NCBI GenBank assembly: GCA_028724525.1
Contig: JAQYCV010000013.1
Location: 1 to 62,220, forward strand
Direction: 5' to 3'
Length of the DNA stretch: 62,220 nt
Source: Clostridiales bacterium
GTDB taxonomy: Bacteria; Bacillota; Clostridia; Saccharofermentanales; DTU023
This document shows, in pieces, positions 37,479-45,312 of this stretch (position 1 is the first letter of the stretch; every line of letters begins with the position of its first letter). A program made the translations under genes and the position numbers. Below the pieces are notes generated by a model. It had not been told where the DNA came from and ran no database searches. It saw only the letters and a program-made list of their open reading frames with translations.

Positions 37479-38576
37479 ATGAATAGAAAACTACGTGGCT
37501 TCAGTTCAGCCCTGGTCTTGTTAGTCAGCATGTCTCTGCTCCTTACAGGATGTGATAAGTTAGGTTTGAGTGCTTCCAGCAAGAGCCTGGAAGTCCCGAC
37601 CATGGCTCCTGCTGCTGCAGGTGTTGAGCTTTCGCGAGACAATAAGGGCCTGACCGAGGCTGACCACCAGTACCTGGCCTATGCCAAGGAAAAATTGACT
37701 AACTTGGATAAGGGGCTAGAAACTTTTGGTCAGAAAATGTCCAGCTACGTGGATGACATCATGAAGACGGCCAAAGATGTAGAAGAATACGGGGATTATG
37801 TTAAAACCCGCAATAATCTGCTAGAAATTGCAGCTCAAATTGAAGCAGTAGACCCCGCCCAAAGTCCTGAAGCGTTTAAGGAAGTCTACAACAAGCTTGA
37901 CCTCTGTGCGAATAGAGTCCGCCATATGCTCATGCAAATTGAGGACAAGAATGCGACCAACCTGCCGGCAATTTATGATACTACAAAGGCGGAGATCCAG
38001 CCCTTTAAGGAAGCCCTAGACCAGTTTTTTGCCCAGGTGGACAGCCAAGGTTTAGATGCGGCAGCCGCCAACATGCCCCCTACCGATTGGGCAGCGGAAA
38101 TGGAACGTCATGATAATCTTGATCTGCGCAATACCATGAATGTTGCGGACTACGGGCTCAAATGGGGTTCCAGCCGCTGGCAAGTCATGGGTGTAGAAGG
38201 TATGCAGGAAGGCGGCGCCAGCGCAGAAACCCTGTCCTACAACAAGGTGGCTTACCAGTACAGTGCGGTTCTGACCTACCACTTTAACGAGTATGGTCAG
38301 TTGGACTCTTATACTTTCGACTTTGACCCTGCCAGTTTTAACCGGGGCAACAATGAAGACCCCGTTCTAGATGACGTGATTGAGCTATCTGCTATCGTCA
38401 TGTACTACTTCATCAACGATTCACCGGCCATCCCGCAACAGCCGGTCTTTGATGGGGTCAATGGCTACACGGTTTCTTTTGATCCCCCTGCGGAACATGT
38501 CCTACTCTCGGGCAATCCGGATAGCCTGACCCTTGTGGTTAAAGGCAAAACCGCAGATGAAGCCAATCCCCAATAA
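37479..38576 (+). CDS. Secreted lipoprotein of unknown function
   Basis: A 365-aa protein with a clear lipoprotein signal: MNRKLRG, a hydrophobic stretch, and the lipobox LLTGC at about residues 21-25. The middle (about 55-200) is helical and charged (YAKEKLTNLDKGLETFGQKM). The C-terminal half (about 215-350) is more beta-like, with GSSRWQVMGVEGM and YSAVLTYHFNEYGQLDSYTF. I do not recognise the family. TTGGAGGA precedes the ATG, and a TATAAT box lies at 37422-37427 without a good -35. A strong terminator follows, so it is probably a single-gene unit. Confidence 0.82.
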   Translation: MNRKLRGFSSALVLLVSMSLLLTGCDKLGLSASSKSLEVPTMAPAAAGVELSRDNKGLTEADHQYLAYAKEKLTNLDKGLETFGQKMSSYVDDIMKTAKDVEEYGDYVKTRNNLLEIAAQIEAVDPAQSPEAFKEVYNKLDLCANRVRHMLMQIEDKNATNLPAIYDTTKAEIQPFKEALDQFFAQVDSQGLDAAAANMPPTDWAAEMERHDNLDLRNTMNVADYGLKWGSSRWQVMGVEGMQEGGASAETLSYNKVAYQYSAVLTYHFNEYGQLDSYTFDFDPASFNRGNNEDPVLDDVIELSAIVMYYFINDSPAIPQQPVFDGVNGYTVSFDPPAEHVLLSGNPDSLTLVVKGKTADEANPQ

Positions 38577-38615
38577 AGCTTAGATTGTTTAAATCTTATC
38601 TTGCAAAGCAAGTCT

Positions 38616-38649
38616 GGTGGCAGGTGATGATCTCCCTGCCACCTTTTTT
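38616..38649 (+). terminator. Terminator after the lipoprotein gene
   Basis: GGTGGCAGG pairs with CCTGCCACC, followed by TTTTTTT. Confidence 0.92.
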
Positions 38650-38704
38650 ATGGCTTAGAAAATCTGCCCAATTTCTCCTTAAAGAAACAAGATAAACTTT
38701 CAAC

Positions 38705-38733
38705 TTTACACAAAGAATAGCCGGCCTTATAAT
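38705..38733 (+). promoter_or_regulatory. Promoter of EF-G-like gene
   Basis: TTTACA at 38705-38710 and a consensus TATAAT at 38728-38733, 17 bp apart, 74 bp before the ATG. Confidence 0.75.
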
Positions 38734-38807
38734 AAGGAACAGTTGCCTAAGGCCCAGGTCTTATCCTGGTTGCCTGCACTATACATATCACAAGAGGGGG
38801 ATCCCAG

Positions 38808-40895
38808 ATGAAAGTTTACACCGCAGACAACATTCGCAACATTAGCTTGGTTGGCCATTCCGGCGCCGGTAAAACCAGCCTCATAGAGGCTATGCTCTAC
38901 AACAGTAAAGCCTTGGACCGTATGGGCAAGGTCACCGACGGCAATACCGTATCGGACTTTACTGAAGAAGAGATTGCCCGCGGTTCCTCAATTAACACCA
39001 GCTATGCCGCCTGTGAATGGAAGAATTGCAAAATCAATCTCATTGATGCGCCTGGCGATTTTGACTTTGTAGGTGAGCAAAATCTGGCTATGTTTGCTGG
39101 TGACGTTGCCCTCATCGTGGCATCGGCTCGTGATACAGAAGCGGCAGTTGGTGCGGATAAAGCCATGCGCCAAGCAGATAAGAGCAATATGCCCGTCGCC
39201 ATGTTTATTAACCGGGTGGACGAGCCTAACTCTAGCTTTACAAAGGCTGTTGAAGCTTATCAAGAAGCCTTTGGTAGCAAGGTGATTCCTTTATCTATTC
39301 CTATCGTTGAAAATGAGCAAATGACGGGTTTTGTGGATGTCCTCCAGCACAAGGCTTATAAGCTGGGAGACCGGGCTGAAGCGAGTGAAATTACCATTCC
39401 CGCTGAATTTGAAGAGTCCTGCAGCCGTTACTACAATGCCCTGATGGAGCAAATCGCAGAAACTGATGAAGAGCTTATGACCAAGTTTTTTGACGACGAG
39501 CCCTTCAGCCCTGAGGAAATTGAAAAAGGTATCGTACACGCTATTTCTGAGAAAACCTTAATTCCGGTCTTTGGTGGTTCTGCTATCAATGACATGGGAG
39601 TCACCTTCTTCATGGATACTGTTGTCCGTTATTTCCCCCGTCCTACCCGGCGGTCTCCTGTGGAAGCCAGCAAGGCTGGTGGCGAAGTGATTGAGTTACC
39701 CTGCGACAGCAAGGGCCCTCTGGCAGCCTTTATCTTCAAGACCATCATGGACCCCTTCGTGGGCCGGATTTCTCTCATCCGGGTCTTCTCCGGCGAGTTT
39801 GACGCTTCTGAGAATGCCTATAACCTGCTACAAGATAGCGAAGAGCGGATCAATGGTCTCTATGTCATGCGGGGTAAAAAGCAGTTTGAAGTAGACAAGC
39901 TCTATGCCGGTGATGTGGGTGCCTTAACTAAACTTACAAGCAGTAAAACCAATGAAACCCTCTCCTTGAAAGACCAGGCCGTCACCGTCAAGCCTGTGAC
40001 CATGCCGGTGCCTTGCCTGTCTATGGCTATTACTTCTGTCAAATCTGGTGAGGAGGACAAGGTCATGCAGGGCATGAACCGCCTGTCGGATGAAGATATC
40101 TCCTTTACCATTGCCAACGATGCAGAAACCTCCCAGCTGGTCTTGTCCGGCCAGGGCGAAATCCAGCTCATGACCCTTTGCAACAAATTGAAAAACAAAT
40201 TTGGCACAGAGGCTGTGCTGTCTGATGCGCGTGTACCTTATCGTGAAACTATTCGCAAGAAAGTCCGTGTCCAGGGTAAACACAAGAAGCAAACAGGCGG
40301 CCATGGCCAATATGGTGACGTTTGGATCCGCTTTGAGCCCGGTACCGAGGATGAACTCGAATTCTCCGAAGAGGTCGTAGGTGGCGCCGTACCTAAGAAC
40401 TACTTCCCTGCAGTCGAAAAAGGCTTGCAGGAAGCGGTCAAGGAAGGTCCTCTGGCTGGTTATCCAGTGGTTAAGTTAAAGGCTATCCTGGACGACGGTT
40501 CCTACCATGATGTCGACTCCAACGAAATGTCCTTCATCCAAGCCGCTCGCCTGGCTTACCGCAACGGCCTGCCCCAGGCAGATCCAATTATTCTTGAGCC
40601 CATCTCCTCTGTGAAGATTCATATCCCCGACAGCTACCTCGGCGATATTATGGGTGATATGTCTAAGCGTCGCGGTCGTATCCTCGGCATGGGCGCTGAC
40701 CCTGAAGAGTCCGGCTACCAGGTTGTTGATGCTGAGGCCCCGACCTCTGAACTCATGAAGTATGCGACAGACCTCCGGTCTATGACCCAGGGACGCGGCT
40801 ACTTCAGCATGGAGTTTGCCCGTTACGAGCAAGCCCCAACCGAAGTTTCTCAGAAGGTGATTGCCCTGGCCCAGGCTGCTAAAGAAGACCAGTAA
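38808..40895 (+). CDS. Elongation factor G-like protein (divergent paralogue)
   Basis: A 695-aa paralogue of EF-G with all five domains. Walker A is GHSGAGKTSL. Switch I (RGSSINTSYAAC) and G3 (DAPGDFDF) differ from true EF-G; the His that follows DxxG in translocases is Asp here. G4 reads NRVD rather than NKxD. Domain IV has the GGHGQYGDV loop. The canonical fusA is at 31493, so this is probably the EF-G-like type found in many Firmicutes, with no proven translocase role. It has its own promoter and terminator. GAGGGGG precedes the ATG. Confidence 0.9.
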   Translation: MKVYTADNIRNISLVGHSGAGKTSLIEAMLYNSKALDRMGKVTDGNTVSDFTEEEIARGSSINTSYAACEWKNCKINLIDAPGDFDFVGEQNLAMFAGDVALIVASARDTEAAVGADKAMRQADKSNMPVAMFINRVDEPNSSFTKAVEAYQEAFGSKVIPLSIPIVENEQMTGFVDVLQHKAYKLGDRAEASEITIPAEFEESCSRYYNALMEQIAETDEELMTKFFDDEPFSPEEIEKGIVHAISEKTLIPVFGGSAINDMGVTFFMDTVVRYFPRPTRRSPVEASKAGGEVIELPCDSKGPLAAFIFKTIMDPFVGRISLIRVFSGEFDASENAYNLLQDSEERINGLYVMRGKKQFEVDKLYAGDVGALTKLTSSKTNETLSLKDQAVTVKPVTMPVPCLSMAITSVKSGEEDKVMQGMNRLSDEDISFTIANDAETSQLVLSGQGEIQLMTLCNKLKNKFGTEAVLSDARVPYRETIRKKVRVQGKHKKQTGGHGQYGDVWIRFEPGTEDELEFSEEVVGGAVPKNYFPAVEKGLQEAVKEGPLAGYPVVKLKAILDDGSYHDVDSNEMSFIQAARLAYRNGLPQADPIILEPISSVKIHIPDSYLGDIMGDMSKRRGRILGMGADPEESGYQVVDAEAPTSELMKYATDLRSMTQGRGYFSMEFARYEQAPTEVSQKVIALAQAAKEDQ

Positions 40896-40916
40896 AGCGG
40901 GAGATGAGCCTGGCGA

Positions 40917-40944
40917 TTGCCAGACTTTCATAAATATCTATAAT
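40917..40944 (+). promoter_or_regulatory. Possible promoter of the CorC/HlyC gene
   Basis: TTGCCA at 40917-40922 and TATAAT at 40939-40944 with 16-bp spacing. The predicted start falls inside the upstream terminator stem. Confidence 0.5.
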
Positions 40945-40981
40945 ATAGCTAGGGATTCGTCCCTAGCTATATTTTTCTTTT
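40942..40981 (+). terminator. Terminator after EF-G-like gene
   Basis: AATATAGCTAGGGA pairs with TCCCTAGCTATATT (loop TTCG), followed by a T-rich tract. Confidence 0.9.
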
Positions 40982-41003
40982 CTGTAAGGAGGAAAGTTTC
41001 TCA

Positions 41004-42377
41004 ATGTCAGATCCTGATCCTGGAGGGGGACATTACTTGGTCCTGCTCCAGTCCACTCCCAGCCTCGTACTAACTTTTCTTGTTGTGCTCTTACTGGCTG
41101 GACTCTATGCTTTTGCCACTGCCTATGCGGCGGTTATTCCCCGCCTAGATGAAGATGAATTGCGAGACCGTCTAGGGGCTAATCCTGAGCGTTTACAGGC
41201 CATTCTAGGACTCAAAACCCAGCGCAGACAGTTTCTGAGCTCTATTCATGCGATCAAAATTCTCAGCCTGCTCTTGCTCTCCTGGGCCTTAACCAGCCCT
41301 TTAGAGGATTATTTTCAGGCTGTCTTGCCTCAGCAATTGATGGGCCTAATCCCTCTGTTTATAGGACTAGCTCTGGTCTTCGTCAGCTTTCTGATCATGG
41401 CCTTTGCCCGGTCTTTCCCCCAAGAACTGGCCAAACAGGATGTCCTGAATTTTTCTCTCAAGGGCTACAAATATTACTATTTTTTCAGTAGTCTTCTAGC
41501 CCCCTTGAGCCGGCCTGCTCTCGGGATCTCGGATAGTCTTTTGAAAAGAAGACAAATAGATCCAGATGGCCGCGACCTCATGATTTCTGACCAGGAAGTC
41601 AAGGACCTCTTGGAGCACAGCGCTGAGAGCGAAGAGGGGGAATTCCTAGAAAATGTTTTTGCCTTCGGCGACAAGACGGTAGGGGACTGCATGACCCACC
41701 GGATGGATATGGTGGCTGTGGAAGCCAATATTAGTTTGCCTGACCTTTTAGACCTGGTGGAAGAAGAGAAGTATACCCGCATACCGGTTTACCGCGAAGA
41801 TATCGACCACATCATTGGCTTGGTCTATATCCGGGATATATTGCTCTTTGCTGCCAAACATCAAGCTGAGCCCTTCAGTATTGATCTCATTTTGAAAGAA
41901 GCCAGCTATACGCCTGAAACCCAGTCTATCGCCAAGCTCTTCCGCCAAATGCAGCTAGAAAGTGTCCATATGGCCATCGTTATTGATGAGTATGGTGGCA
42001 CAGCAGGCCTGATCACCCTGGAAGATGTCTTAGAAGAGATCGTGGGTGATATTGAAGATGAGTATGACGATGAGGAGGAGGACTTTCTGCCTCTAGGTCC
42101 CGGGGAGTGGCTGGTGGATTCCAGCTTGACCCTGGAAGACTTATCGGAATACCTGGATACAGAATTTCCTAGCGAGGATTATGATACGGTGGCCGGCCTA
42201 GTTATCGGACTGTTGGACCGGATCCCGGAGGCCGATGAGCAGGCAGAGGTTCGCTATGAAGATTACCTTTTAAAGGTGCTCTCCATGGATGACAAGCGGA
42301 TTGAGAAAATCCTCATTAAATATGAGCCAGCTGCGGACCCTGCAGAAGATATGGTAGAAAATGAAAACCTGCTATAA
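41004..42377 (+). CDS. CNNM/CorC-HlyC family membrane protein with CBS domains
   Basis: 457 aa. The N-terminal transmembrane part (DUF21/CNNM, about 1-165) has three to four hydrophobic segments. Two CBS domains follow (about 215-345, GDCMTHRMDMVAVE, YTRIPVYREDIDHIIGLVYIRD and MAIVIDEYGGTAGLITLEDVLEEIVGDI). The C-terminal CorC_HlyC domain (about 360-445) follows an acidic run DEYDDEEEDF. The family is often called hemolysin but is better linked to magnesium/cobalt export. AAGGAGGAAA precedes the ATG. It is followed 58 bp later by the PrsA-like gene. Confidence 0.92.
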   Translation: MSDPDPGGGHYLVLLQSTPSLVLTFLVVLLLAGLYAFATAYAAVIPRLDEDELRDRLGANPERLQAILGLKTQRRQFLSSIHAIKILSLLLLSWALTSPLEDYFQAVLPQQLMGLIPLFIGLALVFVSFLIMAFARSFPQELAKQDVLNFSLKGYKYYYFFSSLLAPLSRPALGISDSLLKRRQIDPDGRDLMISDQEVKDLLEHSAESEEGEFLENVFAFGDKTVGDCMTHRMDMVAVEANISLPDLLDLVEEEKYTRIPVYREDIDHIIGLVYIRDILLFAAKHQAEPFSIDLILKEASYTPETQSIAKLFRQMQLESVHMAIVIDEYGGTAGLITLEDVLEEIVGDIEDEYDDEEEDFLPLGPGEWLVDSSLTLEDLSEYLDTEFPSEDYDTVAGLVIGLLDRIPEADEQAEVRYEDYLLKVLSMDDKRIEKILIKYEPAADPAEDMVENENLL

Positions 42378-42435
42378 TAGACAAGTTGTTTAGAAAATAC
42401 GTACGGCCTGGAGGCCGGACAAAAAAGGTGAGTAT

Positions 42436-44310
42436 ATGAACAAAGATACGAATGAAAACTGGAAGTCTGATGAGCTACGGGCAGAGCGCAAAGAACGTCT
42501 GCAAGCCCAAAAATCTGCAGACGGAGGCAAAAAACAGATCCGCAAAGCCTTTAACTTCCGCAAGTTTCTTATTATTGTCCTGGTTATAGCCATTCTCTTA
42601 GGCCTGGGTTATATGGGCCTCATTAATGCTGGCTACCAGGAAACTCATAAGGTGGCTGCCATCGTCAATGGCAAATACGAAGTCACTCCTTTGGAAATTA
42701 ACTATACCCTGGGTACGAGTTTTAACCAGATGTTTAGAACTTCTGCTTTTAACCTGGATGGCAAAACCATGCTGGTTAATCCTCAGCTCGACCCGGAAAC
42801 TAAGTCCCTCCGCCCCCTGCGAGATATCTTAATTGATAATTTCGGCAAGAGCGCTGGTCAAACCTATGCGGTTTACGACCAAGCCCTTGCGGCAGGTTAT
42901 GAGGTTGGTCCCGATGAGCATGAGGCCTTCGACCGTTTTAAGCAGAATATCGAGAGAAGTGCAGCTCAGCAGCAAATGAACCCTAATCATTTGCTCAGCC
43001 TGCTCTTTGGCCGCGGTGCCAGTATCAAATCTCTGCAACCTATCCTGGAACGTCACTTCCTAGCTGCCCGCTACCAGCTAGATACCCAGAATGCCTACGA
43101 ATTCACGGATGCGGATTACACAGCAGAATATGAGGCTCATCCTGAGTTGTATGACTATGTAAGCTTCCATGCTTTTGGTTTTAATAATGCCAGCCCGGAC
43201 CGCGATGATTCTCTAGACGAGAAAGTGGATAAGGAGCAGGATCAGCCAGCAGAAGACGCTAAGGATGATCAAGCCGAGGCAGAGACTCAAGACCAAGATG
43301 CAGAGACTCAAGAAAAAGAGACGGAAGCCGAGGAGACGGAGGCTGACCGCAATGCCCGCCTTAATGCTGAAGCTTTGGAAAAAGCTGAAGCCATGGCTGC
43401 TGCTTCTACCAGCTTAGAAAAATTCCGTCACGAGGCTATGGCCTACACCCTGGCTGAAGATCGTCAGCTCTTAGAAGATGAAGATGCCACCTTAGTCAGC
43501 CGTGCTAAATACACAGAAATTTCCCCTGCTTTTGCTAACTGGCTCTTTGATGAAGCCCGTAAAGAGGGGGATACCACGGTCATTAGCGACAATGGCCGCC
43601 ACTCCGTTCTCTACTTTGTCTCTCGCCAGCGTGATGACATGAATACCTATAGCTCCCGCCACATCTTGATCATGGACAAGGATGAGAGTGAAGAGGCTGA
43701 GGCAGAAGCGAAAAAGACCGCAGAAAAAATTCTGGCAGACTATCAGGCTGGCGACAAGACGGAAGATGCCTTTGCTGCCTTAGCCAAGGAATACTCTCAG
43801 GATCCCGGTTCTAAGGACAATGGCGGCCTCTACGAAAATACCCAGCCCGGCCTCTTTGTTAAAGCTTATGAAGAATGGTGCTTAGATCCTGCCCGCCAAG
43901 AAGGTGATGTTGGCCTCGTACGGGTCGATGGCAAAGCCAATGGCGGCTACTCTGGTTATCACATCATTTATTTCAAGAGCTTGGGTGAAAGTGTCTGGAA
44001 GAGTCAGGCAAAGCTAGCTATGGCCCGCCAAAAGTTTGCGGACGCTCTGGAAGCTCAGGCCGATACTTATTCCTTTGAGGCTAAGGAAGACAATATGAAA
44101 CTTGTCTTACCAGTTGATCAGAATGCCCTGGAATCTGTAAAAGAGAGCATCCAAGACCTGGCCAAGTCTGTCCAGGAAAAGTCTTCTGAAGAGACCGGTG
44201 ACAAGGAAACAGCCCCTGGTGCTGAAGAGACCAGTGCAGCTGTAGAGGAAGAGCCTACTTCCGCCGCTGAAACTGAAGCCCCTGAAGAAGAGACTTCCGC
44301 CCAAAAGTAA
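42436..44310 (+). CDS. Membrane-anchored peptidyl-prolyl isomerase (PpiC/SurA type)
   Basis: A 624-aa protein with a charged cytosolic N terminus, one transmembrane segment (about 37-58) and a large external part: a SurA-N-like helical domain (about 70-225) and a parvulin domain (about 400-520, SSRHILIMDKDE, FAALAKEYSQDPGSKDNGGLYE, YSGYHIIYF). No lipobox is present, unlike PrsA. A highly acidic, repeat-like insert (about 255-300, with two GCAGAGACTCAAGA copies in the DNA) and an acidic C-terminal tail are unusual. It likely helps fold secreted proteins. GGTGAG lies shortly before the ATG. Confidence 0.87.
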   Translation: MNKDTNENWKSDELRAERKERLQAQKSADGGKKQIRKAFNFRKFLIIVLVIAILLGLGYMGLINAGYQETHKVAAIVNGKYEVTPLEINYTLGTSFNQMFRTSAFNLDGKTMLVNPQLDPETKSLRPLRDILIDNFGKSAGQTYAVYDQALAAGYEVGPDEHEAFDRFKQNIERSAAQQQMNPNHLLSLLFGRGASIKSLQPILERHFLAARYQLDTQNAYEFTDADYTAEYEAHPELYDYVSFHAFGFNNASPDRDDSLDEKVDKEQDQPAEDAKDDQAEAETQDQDAETQEKETEAEETEADRNARLNAEALEKAEAMAAASTSLEKFRHEAMAYTLAEDRQLLEDEDATLVSRAKYTEISPAFANWLFDEARKEGDTTVISDNGRHSVLYFVSRQRDDMNTYSSRHILIMDKDESEEAEAEAKKTAEKILADYQAGDKTEDAFAALAKEYSQDPGSKDNGGLYENTQPGLFVKAYEEWCLDPARQEGDVGLVRVDGKANGGYSGYHIIYFKSLGESVWKSQAKLAMARQKFADALEAQADTYSFEAKEDNMKLVLPVDQNALESVKESIQDLAKSVQEKSSEETGDKETAPGAEETSAAVEEEPTSAAETEAPEEETSAQK

Positions 44311-44334
44311 GCTGTCAACAGAATAAAAAATCTC

Positions 44335-44365
44335 AAAGCGCCAGGCCAAGTGCCTGGCGCTTTTC
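44335..44365 (+). terminator. Terminator after the PpiC-like gene
   Basis: AAAGCGCCAGGC pairs with GCCTGGCGCTTT, followed by a short T tract. Confidence 0.92.
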
Positions 44366-44507
44366 CTTCTTCAGGTTACCCCCGACCAAGATAATCTTTC
44401 TTTCTTCTAGAGTTAGGTGAAGCTTTGATATCTGCGGCCATAATGGCTTCCTTTCTCACGGCCACTGTTTTAAGCTGTTTTTCACTAAATAAAGAACGGA
44501 TTAAAAC

Positions 44508-44639
44508 AGGTTTTGAAGCTTGATTAAACTATGGCCGGGTCGCAAGAACTATCAATGGCGCCTTTGGCGCCGCAAAGCGGTCAAAGACCATTGACAGTTC
44601 ATGAACCCGGCCTAAAAAGTTAACAAGCCTCAAAAACCT
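44508..44639. repeat. 132-bp imperfect palindrome
   Basis: The outer arms AGGTTTTGAAGCTTG (44508-44522) and CAAGCCTCAAAAACCT (44624-44639) are complementary with few mismatches. Further in, GGCCGGGT (44533-44540) pairs with ACCCGGCC (44605-44612) and GAACTATCAATGG (44546-44558) with CCATTGACAGTTC (44588-44600). The loop contains GGCGCC palindromes. There is no T tract on either strand, so it is not a simple terminator. It could be a MITE-like element or a structured RNA. Confidence 0.75.
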
Positions 44640-44645
44640 AACGAG

Positions 44646-44708
44646 TATAAGACTTAATTCCCAGTAGAATTTGCTGTAAGATTAAATGCAACTCCCAAAC
44701 CTTTGCTT
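44646..44708 (+). repeat. Direct repeat flanking phased array B, left copy
   Basis: About 62 bp similar to 44992-45054. Both carry a pair of TGTAAGACTTAAT-like motifs 29 bp apart, then CTCCCAA and CCTTTGCT. Confidence 0.75.
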
Positions 44709-44744
44709 CTTTCTACTCTTACACCATTTTATGGATGCGATCTG

Positions 44745-44948
44745 CGGATTTCTTGGAATTCAGACAAATTTGCAAGTAATGGGTGGGTTCCAGCGGTCAA
44801 AGCACCCATTAGCTGCAGATTTGCCCTCATTACCATCCACTTCTTGCAAATTTGCCCAGGGGGCCACCCATTAGTTGCAATAATGCCGGAGAATCCGGAA
44901 AACCGAAGCAACATAGTCATCTGGCCACCCACTACTTGCAATTTTGTA
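44745..44948. repeat. Phased intergenic repeat array, copy B
   Basis: The same element as at 4113-4318. It has an inverted unit at 44765-44787 and direct 24-bp units at 44802-44825, 44833-44856, 44864-44887 and 44925-44948 (steps 31, 31, 61 bp). Left edge CGGATTTCTTGGA, the junction GCCGGAGAATC and the last unit CTGGCCACCCACTACTTGCA are shared with copy A. Confidence 0.85.
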
Positions 44949-44991
44949 GGCACACGGACAGGCCCCCAGTGGGTTCAAAGGCTTAGTAGAA

Positions 44992-45054
44992 TGTAAGACT
45001 TAATTTGTAATGGATTTTCCTGTAAGACTAAATTCCGCTCCCAACCCTTTGCTG
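44992..45054 (+). repeat. Direct repeat flanking phased array B, right copy
   Basis: Partner of 44646-44708; begins TGTAAGACTTAATTTGTAAT and ends CCAACCCTTTGCT. Confidence 0.75.
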
Positions 45055-45097
45055 TGGAAATATTTTTTTCACTTTAGCGATTTCAGACATAAAAAAA

Positions 45098-45113
45098 GCA
45101 TGTCTAGACATGC
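45098..45113. promoter_or_regulatory. Perfect 16-bp palindrome upstream of rpoB
   Basis: GCATGTCTAGACATGC, a perfect inverted repeat flanked by A-rich DNA. It is suitable as an operator or a small hairpin. A weak -35-like TTGATA follows at 45124. Confidence 0.5.
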
Positions 45114-45161
45114 CCCAAAAAATTTGATAAAATACTCTACTGTGTCACTATGCCTAGAAAG

Positions 45162-45292
45162 CCGCCTGCTTTTTGGGCGGAAGTCCAAATTTGACTTCCG
45201 AATAACTGCTAAAATGCAGAATTTATAGGGTGATTATAGCACATTGAACAGTGCCGTCAAGCTGGACGGCACAAGCCGTTGACGAAACGGCT
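45162..45292 (+). promoter_or_regulatory. Multi-hairpin rpoBC leader
   Basis: Four simple hairpins: CCGCC/GGCGG (45162-45180), GAAGTC/GACTTC (45180-45198), GCCGTC/GACGGC (45253-45270) and AGCCGTT/AACGGCT (45274-45292). The last ends about 20 bp before the rpoB start. rplJ and rplL, which usually supply this leader, are absent. Confidence 0.5.
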
Positions 45293-45312
45293 AGGTCGAG
45301 AGGTAAGCATTG

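Larger units (their letters stand above)
44311..45312. other. 1-kb gene-free region upstream of rpoB
   Basis: No credible coding frame. In order it contains a terminator, a 132-bp imperfect palindrome (44508-44639), a direct-repeat copy (44646-44708), the second phased repeat array (44745-44948), the other direct-repeat copy (44992-45054), a 16-bp palindrome (45098-45113) and a multi-hairpin rpoB leader (45162-45292). Confidence 0.8.
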
